Below, piece after piece: positions 21,962 to 31,070 of a DNA stretch of 64,000 nucleotides (positions within the stretch are counted from its first letter, which is position 1; each line of letters starts with the position of its first letter). The stretch covers positions 473,259-537,258 of the forward strand of contig JBFWQA010000003.1 in the NCBI GenBank assembly GCA_050249695.1, in the 5' to 3' direction. Source of the stretch: JACKJP01 sp050249695. GTDB taxonomy: Bacteria > Pseudomonadota > Alphaproteobacteria > Rhizobiales > Tepidamorphaceae. A program made the position numbers and the translations under genes. The notes beneath the pieces are model-generated. The model did not search any database. It saw only the letters and a list, made by a program, of their open reading frames with translations, and was not told where the DNA came from.

Positions 21962-23644
21962 ATGCCTCGTGCCCACCGTTTCGCGCTGCCCGCCATTCTG
22001 GCCGGCCTCCTCATCGCGCTGGCCGGCCTGTGGCTGCAGCGCGCGGTGCTGCTGGAAGCCGCCGCCGATCAGCCCGTGCAGTATGAGGTGAGTTGGAACG
22101 ACGGAGCCGGCCTTGTCGGGACAGAAGCGGAATTGACCGCGAAAGCGATCGCCAGCGCGCTATACGCCGGACACCTCGGCTTCGGGATGGCACTGGTGAT
22201 CGGCGTAAGCGGCCTTCTTGCCTACATGCTCATCCAGAATCGTTCGCTGCGCCGTGCCGGACAGATCGTCGCCAAGAACGCCAGCGACATGTCGTTCCTG
22301 GCGCGGCACGACGCGCTGACGCGCCTGCCCAACCGTTTCGCCTTCGACGCGGCATACCGCGCGGCGATGGCACAACGCGGATCGGAAGCCAGGATCGCCA
22401 TCCTCGCCATCGACCTGGACGGTTTCAAGACGATCAACGACATGCTCGGTCACGGTGCCGGCGATGCGCTGCTCGTCGCCGTCGCCGGAGTCCTTCGCAA
22501 GACCGTGCTGGACTGGGACAAGCGCAATACCGCCGCCCGTGTCGGCGGTGATGAATTCCTGGCGTTGCTATGGACGGCGCCGAACGGTCCGCACCCAAGG
22601 GAGTTGGCGGAAGAACTCCTCCTGATATTGCAGCGTCCGCTCGAGACGTCTTACGGATCGATGACGATCGGCGCGACCATCGGTGTCGCCCTGTCCGGCT
22701 CCAATGCTCCGGCCGAAGACGAACTGATCGTCAACGCCGACCTGGCCCTGACCGAAGCCAAGGGACGCGGCAAGCAGATGGTGCTGGAGTTTCACCCTCA
22801 GATGCGAGCCGACCTCCAGCGCCGCCTCAGGATCGAAGCCGACCTCGCCGGCGCTGTCGAAGACGGGCAGATATTCCCTCACTACCAGCCCCAGTTCGAT
22901 CTTGTCTCCGGGCGGGCAATCGGTGTGGAGGCGCTTGCCCGATGGCGTCATCCAGAGCTTGGTTGGATCGCGCCGGACGAGTTTATCCCGATCGCCGAGA
23001 GTTGCGGCGACGTCGGCGGTGTCGGCCGCAGGATTCTCGAGACCGCCTGCAGGGACGCCACTCTCCTGCCGGAACATATCGGTCTGTCGGTCAACATCTC
23101 GGTGACCCAGATACTCAAGGACGATATTCACGCCTCGGTCCGCGACGTTCTGGAGATAACCGGACTGGACCCTGCAAGATTGCGCCTGGAGATTACCGAA
23201 TCGGCGATGATGACCGACGTGAACAAGGTCCTGATCACGCTCAACCGCCTCCAGGCGCTCGGTGTTCATATCGCCCTCGACGATTTCGGAACCGGCTTTT
23301 CCGCGTTGTCGCACCTGACCAAGTTCCGCTGGGACGAGCTGAAGATCGACCGGAGTCTCGTCGCCTCGGCCCTGACCGATCCGGTGAACATGACGATCAT
23401 CCGTTCGGTCCGTATCCTCGCGCGCAAGATTCAGGCCCGCGTGACGGCGGAAGGAATTGAAACGCCGGCGCAGCAGCAGATGCTGACGACGATCGGGTGC
23501 GACGTCGGTCAGGGCTTCCTGTTCAGTCCGCCAGTCCCGATCGAGGAAATTCCGCCGCTTCTCCTGCGAAGCATGAGAGCTGCATTTGCCCGCCCGCAGA
23601 GCGCGGCCGACCGAACCGGCGATCATCGCATCGGTTTGCGATAG
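21962..23644 (+). CDS. Membrane-bound GGDEF-EAL cyclic-di-GMP protein
   Basis: A 560-residue protein: membrane helix 1 (about residues 5-22), a periplasmic loop of some 50 residues too short for a known sensor domain, helix 2 (about 75-95), a GGDEF domain (about 115-275) and an EAL domain (about 290-535). The diguanylate cyclase motif is intact (VGGDEF), as are the phosphodiesterase motifs EALARW, DDFGTGFSAL and VTAEGIET, so both activities are possible. It precedes the exopolysaccharide locus, a typical cyclic-di-GMP target, but is on the opposite strand with no operon link. ATG 21962 is the first good start; the ribosome site (AGGAAC) is modest. Confidence 0.93.
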   Translation: MPRAHRFALPAILAGLLIALAGLWLQRAVLLEAAADQPVQYEVSWNDGAGLVGTEAELTAKAIASALYAGHLGFGMALVIGVSGLLAYMLIQNRSLRRAGQIVAKNASDMSFLARHDALTRLPNRFAFDAAYRAAMAQRGSEARIAILAIDLDGFKTINDMLGHGAGDALLVAVAGVLRKTVLDWDKRNTAARVGGDEFLALLWTAPNGPHPRELAEELLLILQRPLETSYGSMTIGATIGVALSGSNAPAEDELIVNADLALTEAKGRGKQMVLEFHPQMRADLQRRLRIEADLAGAVEDGQIFPHYQPQFDLVSGRAIGVEALARWRHPELGWIAPDEFIPIAESCGDVGGVGRRILETACRDATLLPEHIGLSVNISVTQILKDDIHASVRDVLEITGLDPARLRLEITESAMMTDVNKVLITLNRLQALGVHIALDDFGTGFSALSHLTKFRWDELKIDRSLVASALTDPVNMTIIRSVRILARKIQARVTAEGIETPAQQQMLTTIGCDVGQGFLFSPPVPIEEIPPLLLRSMRAAFARPQSAADRTGDHRIGLR

Positions 23645-23787
23645 AGCTCACCTCAAGCTGGCATCGCTTGAACGCCGGTGTTTCGTGTCGGGGCAGGGAG
23701 CGCGGGCAGAGGCGGTGTCATCGCCGTTAGGCCCGTCAAACACGCATCCAGCCAAAGTTAACCGCTCCGGGGGCGGCCGGCGCGAGA

Positions 23788-26103
23788 TCATGCCGGCGAC
23801 TGGCCGTTTCCCGCCATGTAGTGATGCGCCGCATAATAGGTTTGCGCGCCGTAGGCCTCATAAAGATGCTGACGCCGCATGTTGACCTTGTTGAGAACGA
23901 CGCCCAGGCATTTCTCGCGCACCGCCGGCTCCCTGGCCAGCGTCGTGCGGACGAGCTTGCGCGGTGTTCTTCCCCATTCGACCACCATCAGGAAGCCGTC
24001 GAAGAGATGGGCCGCGGCGCGCACGTCGGCCAGCGGCATGAGCGGGGGGAGATCGACCACGATGTAGTCGAAGAACTGCCCGGCGTCCTGCAGTACCTCA
24101 CGCATGCGCACGGACGACAGCAACAGGCCGGAATGGGAAATCCGGTTGCGGACCACGGCCGGCAGCACCACGAGTTTGGAATCGGCCTCCATCAGGTAGA
24201 GGTCTTTGAGCGGCACGCCGTGCTCCAGCGCATCCAGCAGCCCGGCATCGGCGTTGGGCGCCAGCCTGCGCGTGAGATCGGGATTGCGCAGGTCGCCGTC
24301 GACAAGCAGCGTCCGCATCCCGTGCTGGGCAAGCAGCGAGCCGAAATTCTTCGCAACCGTGGATTTGCCTTCCGATGGCATCGCCGACACGATGCCGATG
24401 ATCTTGGGTTTGCGCTCCATGAGCATCAGATCCGCCGCGACCTTCGCCGAGCGCAACGTTTCCGAATAGAAGGACATGGGCTCGTCCAGCACGTGGCGCA
24501 TGATCGTGCCGTCCTCGGCGATCAGCCTCGGCGAGCGCTGCACCGTGGCAATCTCACGCGCGCCGGAGGCAGGAGGCGCATCGACCTTTTCGTGGACGAT
24601 CGGGAGCGTGCCGATATATTCCTGCCCGAGCTCCCGGATGATCTGCTCGCCGGAACGGAAGCTGTCCTCGCGGAATTCCCTGAGGGCGCCGAACCCCACG
24701 CCGGCAATGCCGCCGGCCATGACGAACGCCATCAGGATCAGGCTCTTTCGCGGGCCGCCGGGTTTCAGCGGCGGCACGGCCTCGGTGACGATCCTCGCCT
24801 CCGCCATGGGGAAGGATTGCTGCTGTATGACCTGCTGATAGCGCTGCAGGAAGCTCTCATAGAGCAGCCGCGTGGTTTGCGCCTCGCGCTCCAGCTCGCG
24901 CAGGCCCACCATGGTCTGGTTGTTCTTCGCTGCGGTTCCAACCAGGGAATCGAGGTTGTCCTGCAGCGCCGCTTCCCGGCGTTCCGCGACCTGCAGATCG
25001 CTCTTGTAGCTCTCGGCGATGCGACCGAGTTCCCCGAATATCTGCTTTTGATATTGCGCCATCTCCTCGTGCAACGCGACGACGCGCTGATGGCCCGCGC
25101 CCAGCCTGCCTTCAAGCTCCGACCCGCGTTTGGCGGCGTCGAGATACTTTTCCCGCAAATCGTTGACCAGCGAACTGTTGAGCGACTCCGAGACCGCCGC
25201 GCCCATGTCGCCCTCGTCGATGATGGAGCGGATACGATCGTAGCGGGCCTGGGCCTTGGCGCGCTCCACCCCGGCAAGCATGAGCTGGCTGTTCAGTTCC
25301 GCCAGCCGCTGGTCGCCGACCAGTTGACCGTCGGCGGTGATCAGGCCGTGCTCGGCGCGGTACTGCTGAACGGCAAGATCGGTCTTGAGCGACTTGTCCT
25401 TGAGCGCCCCGATGCGCTGCTCCATCCATTGCCCGGTGCGCTGTGCGGCTTGGAACCGCGCCTGCAACTGGTCTGAGATATATGCATCGGCAATTCCGTT
25501 CACGACGCGCGCGGCGGTTTCGGGAGAGCCGGCGCTGTACGACAGCTGCAATATATAAGTCTGCCCGACGCGCTCGACGGAGAGGTGCTTCTGCAGGGTT
25601 CCGATGATCTGCCGCTGCCGCAGGTAATCCTGGTCCACCGCCGGTCCCGAGGGCCCGCGCAGGAAGTCCAGAAGGCCCGATGCCGCGATGCGCAATCGCC
25701 GCAGCAGCGACCCCTCGCCAGCAGCGAATGACGGATCGTCCGCGAGCTGCAGCTTGTCGGCCGCCGATTTCAGAACCTCCTCGGAGAGTATCAGCTCAAC
25801 CTGACTTTCCACGAGCCCTGCATCGAGCCCGAGTTCCGTCAGCCGCTGGTCCCTCTCGCCGACGACCTGCGTATTGCCGGGATCGACGATCACCTTCGCT
25901 CGGGCCGTATAGACCGGCGCCGCGGCCAGCAGATAGAGGAGCCCCACGGCGAGGGCGACCAGAACGCAAAGCAGAACCAGCTTGAACTGCCGGCGGCCGG
26001 CGGCCAGAAGCATTTCCAGATCGAGGGGATTGAACTCGCCGGTCTCGCGCGCCGGCGGTGGATTGGCTGCAATCATTTCTGTCCCTGGGGCCATGTGCTG
26101 CAT
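23788..26103 (-). CDS. Exopolysaccharide co-polymerase / BY-type tyrosine kinase (Wzc/ExoP-like)
   Basis: A 771-residue inner-membrane protein. A Wzz-type chain-length domain runs from the first membrane helix (about residues 40-60) through a long periplasmic coiled-coil region to the second helix (about 455-480, preceded by a Pro-rich PPLKPGGP). The cytoplasmic BY-kinase follows, with Walker A SAMPSEGKST (about 575), Walker A' LLVDGDLRNP and Walker B IVVDLPP. Its C-terminal tyrosine cluster (YEAYGAQTYY) is the autophosphorylation tail. It sets chain length and gates export with the Wza-like protein encoded 78 bases upstream on the same strand. AGGAG precedes the ATG. Confidence 0.95.
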   Translation of the reverse strand: MQHMAPGTEMIAANPPPARETGEFNPLDLEMLLAAGRRQFKLVLLCVLVALAVGLLYLLAAAPVYTARAKVIVDPGNTQVVGERDQRLTELGLDAGLVESQVELILSEEVLKSAADKLQLADDPSFAAGEGSLLRRLRIAASGLLDFLRGPSGPAVDQDYLRQRQIIGTLQKHLSVERVGQTYILQLSYSAGSPETAARVVNGIADAYISDQLQARFQAAQRTGQWMEQRIGALKDKSLKTDLAVQQYRAEHGLITADGQLVGDQRLAELNSQLMLAGVERAKAQARYDRIRSIIDEGDMGAAVSESLNSSLVNDLREKYLDAAKRGSELEGRLGAGHQRVVALHEEMAQYQKQIFGELGRIAESYKSDLQVAERREAALQDNLDSLVGTAAKNNQTMVGLRELEREAQTTRLLYESFLQRYQQVIQQQSFPMAEARIVTEAVPPLKPGGPRKSLILMAFVMAGGIAGVGFGALREFREDSFRSGEQIIRELGQEYIGTLPIVHEKVDAPPASGAREIATVQRSPRLIAEDGTIMRHVLDEPMSFYSETLRSAKVAADLMLMERKPKIIGIVSAMPSEGKSTVAKNFGSLLAQHGMRTLLVDGDLRNPDLTRRLAPNADAGLLDALEHGVPLKDLYLMEADSKLVVLPAVVRNRISHSGLLLSSVRMREVLQDAGQFFDYIVVDLPPLMPLADVRAAAHLFDGFLMVVEWGRTPRKLVRTTLAREPAVREKCLGVVLNKVNMRRQHLYEAYGAQTYYAAHHYMAGNGQSPA

Positions 26104-26180
26104 GTCTTAACTCCTGCGGCGGGACGGTTCGGCGTCCCTTGCATGTCGGGCCTTGCGGGCAAGGGCCCTGGCCTTGTGTC

Positions 26181-27377
26181 CTAGAATGCTCGACGGACCT
26201 GTGTCTTGGCGTCGCCGACATACCCGACAGTGCCGGCTATGGCATCGACAAGTGTCAGGAATTTGAGGATCTCCACGGATCTCGCGTTGGAGATGTAGAT
26301 CACGTCCTTGTCGCGCATCGGGAAGTTCTGGGCGACCAGGAAGTTCTCAGGGATGCGGAAATTCGACCGGTAGATCGTCGGGATAATTTTCTGTTCTGCG
26401 GGAAATCCGGAGAGGTCGACTCCCATTCCCTCGAGCGCGTGCCGGTCCTCCATACGATAGAGATAGACCTGGCTTGGATCCGCCTGGCCGTCGATCACGC
26501 CTCCCGCCTTGCCCACTCCCTCCGCCAGCGAGAGCTTGTCGTCGCCGAAGTCGTAGCGTCCGTTCAGTCCCGCCGCGCCAAAGGCGATGAAGGTGCGCGG
26601 ATCGCGGAAGACGTAGATTGCATCGCCCGGCGCGACATAGATGTTCTCCTTCGGATTGCTGACCAGCGTTTCGAAGAAAACCGTGCTCTTGGAGCCCTTT
26701 CGCTGCAGCGTGACATAGGTTTCATAGCCGGGCTGCTTGGGACCGCCGGCGCGCGCGATCATGTCGAGGACACGGTCGCCGGAGGGGTTGACCGGAAAAG
26801 TGTTCGGCGCGTTCACGTCGCCCACCACGGAAGCCGACGTTGCCTGCCGGTCGAGAACCGCGACCACGACCTGCGGCTCGATGGCCCGGTCCTTCAGCCG
26901 TGCCTCGATATCGCTCTGGATCGCCGCGGTGCTCCTGCCGGCCGCCTTGACCTTGCCGGCATAGGGAACGGTGATTTCGCCGCTCTGATCGACCGTCTGC
27001 TGCGGCAGCGTCACGAAATTGCCGGGCCGGCTGCCGGCCTCGACGGGAATGAAAAGGCCGCCCTGATCGGCCTCGAACACCGTGACCTGCACCACGTCGC
27101 CGACCCCGACGCGGATCGCCGGCGCCGCGCCGCGCCCCCCGCCGAAGGTCTGGTAGATCGAGCCCGGCTCCTCCTCGCCGACGAAAGCCACCACCTTCGC
27201 ATTGATGTCGACAAGCGCGTATTGCAGGCGGATATCGGCGTCCTCGCCGCGCTGCGACGCGGAGGCATCCGCTGAAATCGCCAGCGAGTCCGGCCCGGAG
27301 CGGGGCAGACTGGCGCATCCGGCCAGCAGCAACGCGGCGAGCAGCACCGGCATCGCCCGGGCATTCGCCGGAATCAT
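26181..27377 (-). CDS. Wza/ExoF-like polysaccharide export lipoprotein
   Basis: About 398 residues from this start. A lipoprotein signal (LLAALLLAGC) is followed by the Poly_export domain (IRVGVGDVVQVTVFEADQ, then SGEITVPYAGKVKAAG) and two SLBB-type repeats (VVGDVNAPNTFPVNPSGDRVLDMIARAGG and a later copy). Wza-type octamers form the outer-membrane export channel; rhizobial ExoF-like members are longer at the C-terminus, as here. The start is uncertain: in-frame ATG/TTG codons up to 40 codons upstream exist, but this one places the lipobox at a normal distance. Partner of the kinase gene downstream. Confidence 0.9.
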   Translation of the reverse strand: MIPANARAMPVLLAALLLAGCASLPRSGPDSLAISADASASQRGEDADIRLQYALVDINAKVVAFVGEEEPGSIYQTFGGGRGAAPAIRVGVGDVVQVTVFEADQGGLFIPVEAGSRPGNFVTLPQQTVDQSGEITVPYAGKVKAAGRSTAAIQSDIEARLKDRAIEPQVVVAVLDRQATSASVVGDVNAPNTFPVNPSGDRVLDMIARAGGPKQPGYETYVTLQRKGSKSTVFFETLVSNPKENIYVAPGDAIYVFRDPRTFIAFGAAGLNGRYDFGDDKLSLAEGVGKAGGVIDGQADPSQVYLYRMEDRHALEGMGVDLSGFPAEQKIIPTIYRSNFRIPENFLVAQNFPMRDKDVIYISNARSVEILKFLTLVDAIAGTVGYVGDAKTQVRRAF

Positions 27378-27638
27378 CCTTATCTGCCGCCGCCAAATGC
27401 CGCTCAGCCGGCCACAAGGCACTCCTGCCCCCATGGGCTGCATCTCCACCCGGATTTCAGAAATCAAAACTAATCCTCCGCTTGGATAGATAAACAAACG
27501 ATCAAATCGATAAAAGCATAGCGATAGGTGATTTCAGCAGAGCTATTTGCCGAAATATAAAGTGACGAATTGGCATAGTGACTATTTGTACATATTGTAT
27601 ATTATTGATATACAGTGATTAGAATCTGGAGGCGAAGA

Positions 27639-28487
27639 GTGAGAATCGTTCTATTCTCAACGTCCAATATGTCATCAGGTCGTTCGGAGGCGCTGGAACG
27701 CATGATCGCCTCTGTCGCCGAAGCCGCGTCGCGGCTTCCGGACGCGGACGTCCGCCTCATGCTGCTGCTCCAGGGCGCTTCGGCCGCGGATGCAAGCGCC
27801 TTCCCGGCCTTTGTGACGCCCTTCTCTATCGACGGCACGATTTCGCTGTCGCGCGCGCGAAACCGTCTGCTCGGAGAAGCGCTTGCGCGAGGAGCCGTCG
27901 AGCATGACACCGTCGTCGCCTTCCCCGACGACGATTGCTGGTATCCGCCGAGGGCCCTTGAAACCATTGCCGGCCGATTTGCAGCCGATCCCGATCTCGA
28001 TTTGTGGTTCTGCCGATATGGTTCCGAGCCGACCGCGCCCGGCGCGGCGCATTTCGCCGGCAGCGCCGCGACGGCGCGTGATGTCGTGCGAAACGCCTCA
28101 TCCAACACGATCGTCGTGCGCGGCAGCGTGGTGAAGCAAATCTGCCGGTTCGACGAGACGCTGGGTGTCGGCACGCCGAATTTCGGCGGTGAGGATGTCG
28201 ATTTCGCCCTTCATGCCTTCCGGCTCGCGCGCCGCGCGGCTTTTGCCGATGCAAAGCTGGTCGGACACCGCGACAAGAACACCGAGCTTCGCGCCCGCTA
28301 CTATCGCGGCAGCCTGATCGTGCTCGGCCGCCACGCCCCGAAGATCGGCGGCGCACGGTACGAATATGCCCGCAAGCTGCTCGTCGGCGCCTATCTGGGT
28401 TGCCGCGGCGAACTCGGTATGCGCGCATATGCCAGCGCGGTCGGCGCCTCTTTGGCAGCTGCCGCCGGCCGGCCATCCAGCGCCTGA
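27639..28487 (+). CDS. Glycosyltransferase family 2 protein
   Basis: A 282-residue GT-A fold enzyme. Nucleotide-sugar binding is seen in the early ISLSRARNRLL segment, and the metal-binding acidic motif is FPDDDCWYPP near residue 95. GGEDVDFALHAF near residue 185 is a likely catalytic-base region. It transfers one sugar to the lipid-linked exopolysaccharide repeat unit at the cytoplasmic face. GTG 27639 is chosen because GGAGGCGAAGA stands just before it. It is the only plus-strand gene of the locus and its end overlaps the convergent methyltransferase gene by 97 bp. Confidence 0.88.
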   Translation: MRIVLFSTSNMSSGRSEALERMIASVAEAASRLPDADVRLMLLLQGASAADASAFPAFVTPFSIDGTISLSRARNRLLGEALARGAVEHDTVVAFPDDDCWYPPRALETIAGRFAADPDLDLWFCRYGSEPTAPGAAHFAGSAATARDVVRNASSNTIVVRGSVVKQICRFDETLGVGTPNFGGEDVDFALHAFRLARRAAFADAKLVGHRDKNTELRARYYRGSLIVLGRHAPKIGGARYEYARKLLVGAYLGCRGELGMRAYASAVGASLAAAAGRPSSA

Positions 28488-29203
28488 TTCTGATCCTTCG
28501 TTGCCGCGCGCGCCGCACGCGGCGGTTTCGCAGCAGCGCTTGAGGCGCGCTTCGTCGCCTCCAGCGCGAAGGCCTCGAAACCGTTCTCCTCCCGGCCCAA
28601 CAACTGCGGGTGTCCCTCCGCGCCCTCGAAGGCCGGATCGGCGGGATAGCCGGCGCGCGTTTCGCTGATATCCGAAAAGCCGGCTTCCGCCATCATCGCC
28701 GACAGTTCTTCCGGCGAGAAGATGTAGCGGTGACCGTAGCCGTAATAGATCATGTTGACGACGTCGCAGCGGCTGACGCCCGGATGGCGGCGGCCGATCA
28801 CCTCCAGATAGGCGCGCGACGTGGGCGTATCTTGGCCGAGCGCGAGCCGAGCGAAAGACGTCATGTCCGGCGTCACGATGCGCACGCGACCGCCCGGCGC
28901 AATCACCCTGAAGGCCTCGCCGAGCAGAAATTCCCCGGCCGGCTTGGGGACGTGTTCGATCATGTGCTCGCACAGGACGACCTCGAACGTGTCGTCCGGG
29001 AACAGCCAGCGCTTCGTCGCATCCATGAAGGTGACCCCGGGAAACGGCAGCAGGTCGACATTCATCCACCCGCTTATGACATTTGTCTGGGCGCCGACAT
29101 TGAGCCGCTTCGCAGCGGCGCTCTCCAGATAGCGGCCTATTTCGCGCCGCGCCGAGAGGCGCTTGAACGTCCGGAACGGATAGAGAGCGATCTTCCTGCT
29201 CAT
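28391..29203 (-). CDS. SAM-dependent methyltransferase in the exopolysaccharide locus
   Basis: A 270-residue class I methyltransferase. The segment RLNVGAQTNVISGWMNVDL is a degenerate SAM motif I, and VVLCEHMIEHVPKPAGEFLLGEAFRVIAPGGRVRIVTPD carries motifs II-III in the form typical of methyltransferases in LPS/EPS clusters. A long Ala/Lys/Arg-rich tail (after about residue 215) is unusual and overlaps the convergent glycosyltransferase gene by 97 bp, so the true end of one protein may have been extended by loss of a stop. It could methylate a sugar of the repeat unit. Confidence 0.82.
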   Translation of the reverse strand: MSRKIALYPFRTFKRLSARREIGRYLESAAAKRLNVGAQTNVISGWMNVDLLPFPGVTFMDATKRWLFPDDTFEVVLCEHMIEHVPKPAGEFLLGEAFRVIAPGGRVRIVTPDMTSFARLALGQDTPTSRAYLEVIGRRHPGVSRCDVVNMIYYGYGHRYIFSPEELSAMMAEAGFSDISETRAGYPADPAFEGAEGHPQLLGREENGFEAFALEATKRASSAAAKPPRAARAATKDQNQALDGRPAAAAKEAPTALAYARIPSSPRQPR

Positions 29204-29264
29204 GGCGTTGATCCTTCATGGCTGGTGGCGGTTTGTCTTCAGGCGGCGGACAGGCCGCCAGGTA

Positions 29265-29930
29265 TCAGCTTCCGTCCGCTTCACCGCATCGCCCGGCGCT
29301 GAGCGCCTCTGCGATCACCGGCACGATGAGGCGACGGGCAACCGCGGGGTCGGGGTGGCTGCCATCGGGCAACGCGGCTTCCAGTTCATCGGGCGACAGC
29401 GTTGCCCAGGCTGGGCGGTTGTCGATGAAGCCGGTGCCCAATTCCTGCGACAGATCCCGATAGAGCGCGTAATAGTCGTCGAGGAACGGTCTGATCAGCC
29501 CGCGCATGCCGATCACCGGGCTCATCGTCATGAGATAGATCCGCGCCTCCGGCAGCTCCCGTTTCAGCCGTTCGACGATCCCGCGCACATTCGCGCCGCT
29601 TTCCTGCAAGCCGACGAACCGGTGCAACGAAGCGTCGTTGACGGAAAACTCGATCAGCACCGCATCGGGGCGTTGCCGCACGACGCTGTCGACGGCGCCG
29701 AGGCCCCACTCGGACGTCGCGCCGCTCCTGGCCAGATTGAGGACGGTGACGGGGCGGCCGAGGCAGGTCTGAAGGCGTGCTGCCAGGGCCTCCTGCCAGC
29801 CGCCGCGCCGCGTCAGGCTCGTCCCGAAAGCCGCAACCGTCATCGCTCCCGGATCGACGGAGGGTGCCGCGACTCCGGTGCCCGTCATCGCAAGCACACA
29901 ACCGGCGACAGCGTTGGCAAGCCGGCGCAT
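29265..29930 (-). CDS. Exported SGNH/GDSL hydrolase (esterase)
   Basis: A 221-residue protein with a signal peptide (about residues 1-22). SGNH blocks: block I AFGTSLT with the nucleophile Ser, block II around NLARSGATS, block III SVNDA and block V DGSHPD with the catalytic Asp-His. Such enzymes remove or move acyl groups on sugars; next to an endoglycanase and a deacetylase it probably trims the exported polysaccharide in the periplasm. It starts 6 bases after the GH10 gene on the same strand. Confidence 0.9.
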   Translation of the reverse strand: MRRLANAVAGCVLAMTGTGVAAPSVDPGAMTVAAFGTSLTRRGGWQEALAARLQTCLGRPVTVLNLARSGATSEWGLGAVDSVVRQRPDAVLIEFSVNDASLHRFVGLQESGANVRGIVERLKRELPEARIYLMTMSPVIGMRGLIRPFLDDYYALYRDLSQELGTGFIDNRPAWATLSPDELEAALPDGSHPDPAVARRLIVPVIAEALSAGRCGEADGS

Positions 29931-29936
29931 GTCGCC

Positions 29937-31070
29937 TCACCCCTGCCTGTCGCGCGCGCCATCGAAAGCAGCTGCCATCGCGTACCACATCGGCTTGCGC
30001 CGGAACGCGTCGTCAAGCGGCAGGCAGCGGTTCCGCCGCCTGTCCTTTCGCGCCCAGCGATTGTCGCCGTTGAGCCAGGTATAGCGATCGCTGAGCCCCC
30101 AGGTGACGACCCCGGCGACGGCCGGCTCGTCGAGCAGCGCGTCGAGATAGCGCCGCGTCATGTCGGCGACCTTGCCGTCCCGCACCTCCAGCGGCTCCGC
30201 GCCGCTCACATAACGGTCGTTGACGTCCAGCTCCGTGACCATGATCTCCAGGCCGAGCGAAGCCACATCCGCCAGGAAGCGTCTGAAGGTCTTCTGGTCG
30301 AAGGGTACCTCGTCGGCTTCCAGATGCGCCTGCATGCCCAGCCCCTGCACCGGCGCGCCATCTCGCTTGAGCTGTTCCAGCAACCGCAGCACGGCACGCC
30401 GCCGCAACTCGTCCTCGGCGGTATCGGCCCAGAACCCGGTGTCATTGTAATATCGCACGGCCGCCGGATCGGTTTCCTTGGCCAGGTGAAACGCGTGCGC
30501 GATGAAGTCGCGGCCGAGTTGCCGCATCAGGATGGAATTGCGCAGGCCGTCCATCCGCCCTTCCTTCGGCTCCACCGCCTCGTTCACGACATCCCACTGC
30601 GCTACCCTTCCGCGAAAATGGTCGATAACCGTGACGGTATGCGCATCGAGTATCTGCTGCGCATCGGCGTCCTTCAGCGCGTCTTGCGCCCATGCGGGCA
30701 GGTTGTTGGCCCACACCGCCGTGTGGCCGCGCGCATGCAGTCCGTGCCGCAGCGCGTAGTCGACGATGAAATCTGCCCCAGCGTAGTCACGCGTTCCCCG
30801 GTCGCGTTCGATCGCGCCCCATTTCATCTCCCATTCGGGCGTCAGGATCGCGCACTCGCGTAGAACGGCATCGGCGAACCGGCGATTCTTCGAAAGCTGC
30901 CCTTTCTGCACCGCCGCACCAAAGACGAGCCCCTTGCGCGCCGCCCGCGCCTTCAACGGAAGATCGTCCTGCGCAAAGCCGGCATCGGGCATGAAGGCCA
31001 GCGCCGCGGCAGCCGATCCGCCCGCCATCAGCGAACGGCGGCTGAGTCCGCATGCCCGGTGCCGATTCAT
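29937..31070 (-). CDS. Tat-exported GH10 glycoside hydrolase (endoxylanase-type)
   Basis: A 377-residue enzyme. The N-terminus has a twin-arginine signal (SRRSLMAGG then a hydrophobic run ending GFAQ). GH10 motifs are complete: WEMKWGAIE, RGHTAVWANNLPAW, the acid/base Glu164 in WDVVNEA and the nucleophile Glu280 in VTELDVND. The family mostly cleaves beta-1,4-xylan, but in this locus it more likely cuts the cell's own exopolysaccharide, as proposed for PssW of Rhizobium leguminosarum. It overlaps the upstream deacetylase gene by 4 bp (ATGA). Confidence 0.93.
   Translation of the reverse strand: MNRHRACGLSRRSLMAGGSAAAALAFMPDAGFAQDDLPLKARAARKGLVFGAAVQKGQLSKNRRFADAVLRECAILTPEWEMKWGAIERDRGTRDYAGADFIVDYALRHGLHARGHTAVWANNLPAWAQDALKDADAQQILDAHTVTVIDHFRGRVAQWDVVNEAVEPKEGRMDGLRNSILMRQLGRDFIAHAFHLAKETDPAAVRYYNDTGFWADTAEDELRRRAVLRLLEQLKRDGAPVQGLGMQAHLEADEVPFDQKTFRRFLADVASLGLEIMVTELDVNDRYVSGAEPLEVRDGKVADMTRRYLDALLDEPAVAGVVTWGLSDRYTWLNGDNRWARKDRRRNRCLPLDDAFRRKPMWYAMAAAFDGARDRQG

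Noticed and set aside
21951..21980. GGAAC before the GGDEF-EAL gene as an EcfG promoter.
   Set aside because: The expected -10 position reads GCCC and falls inside the coding region.
29202..30863. A 553-codon plus-strand frame opposite the SGNH and GH10 genes.
   Set aside because: It spans two real genes antisense, has compositional bias typical of shadow frames and no ribosome site.
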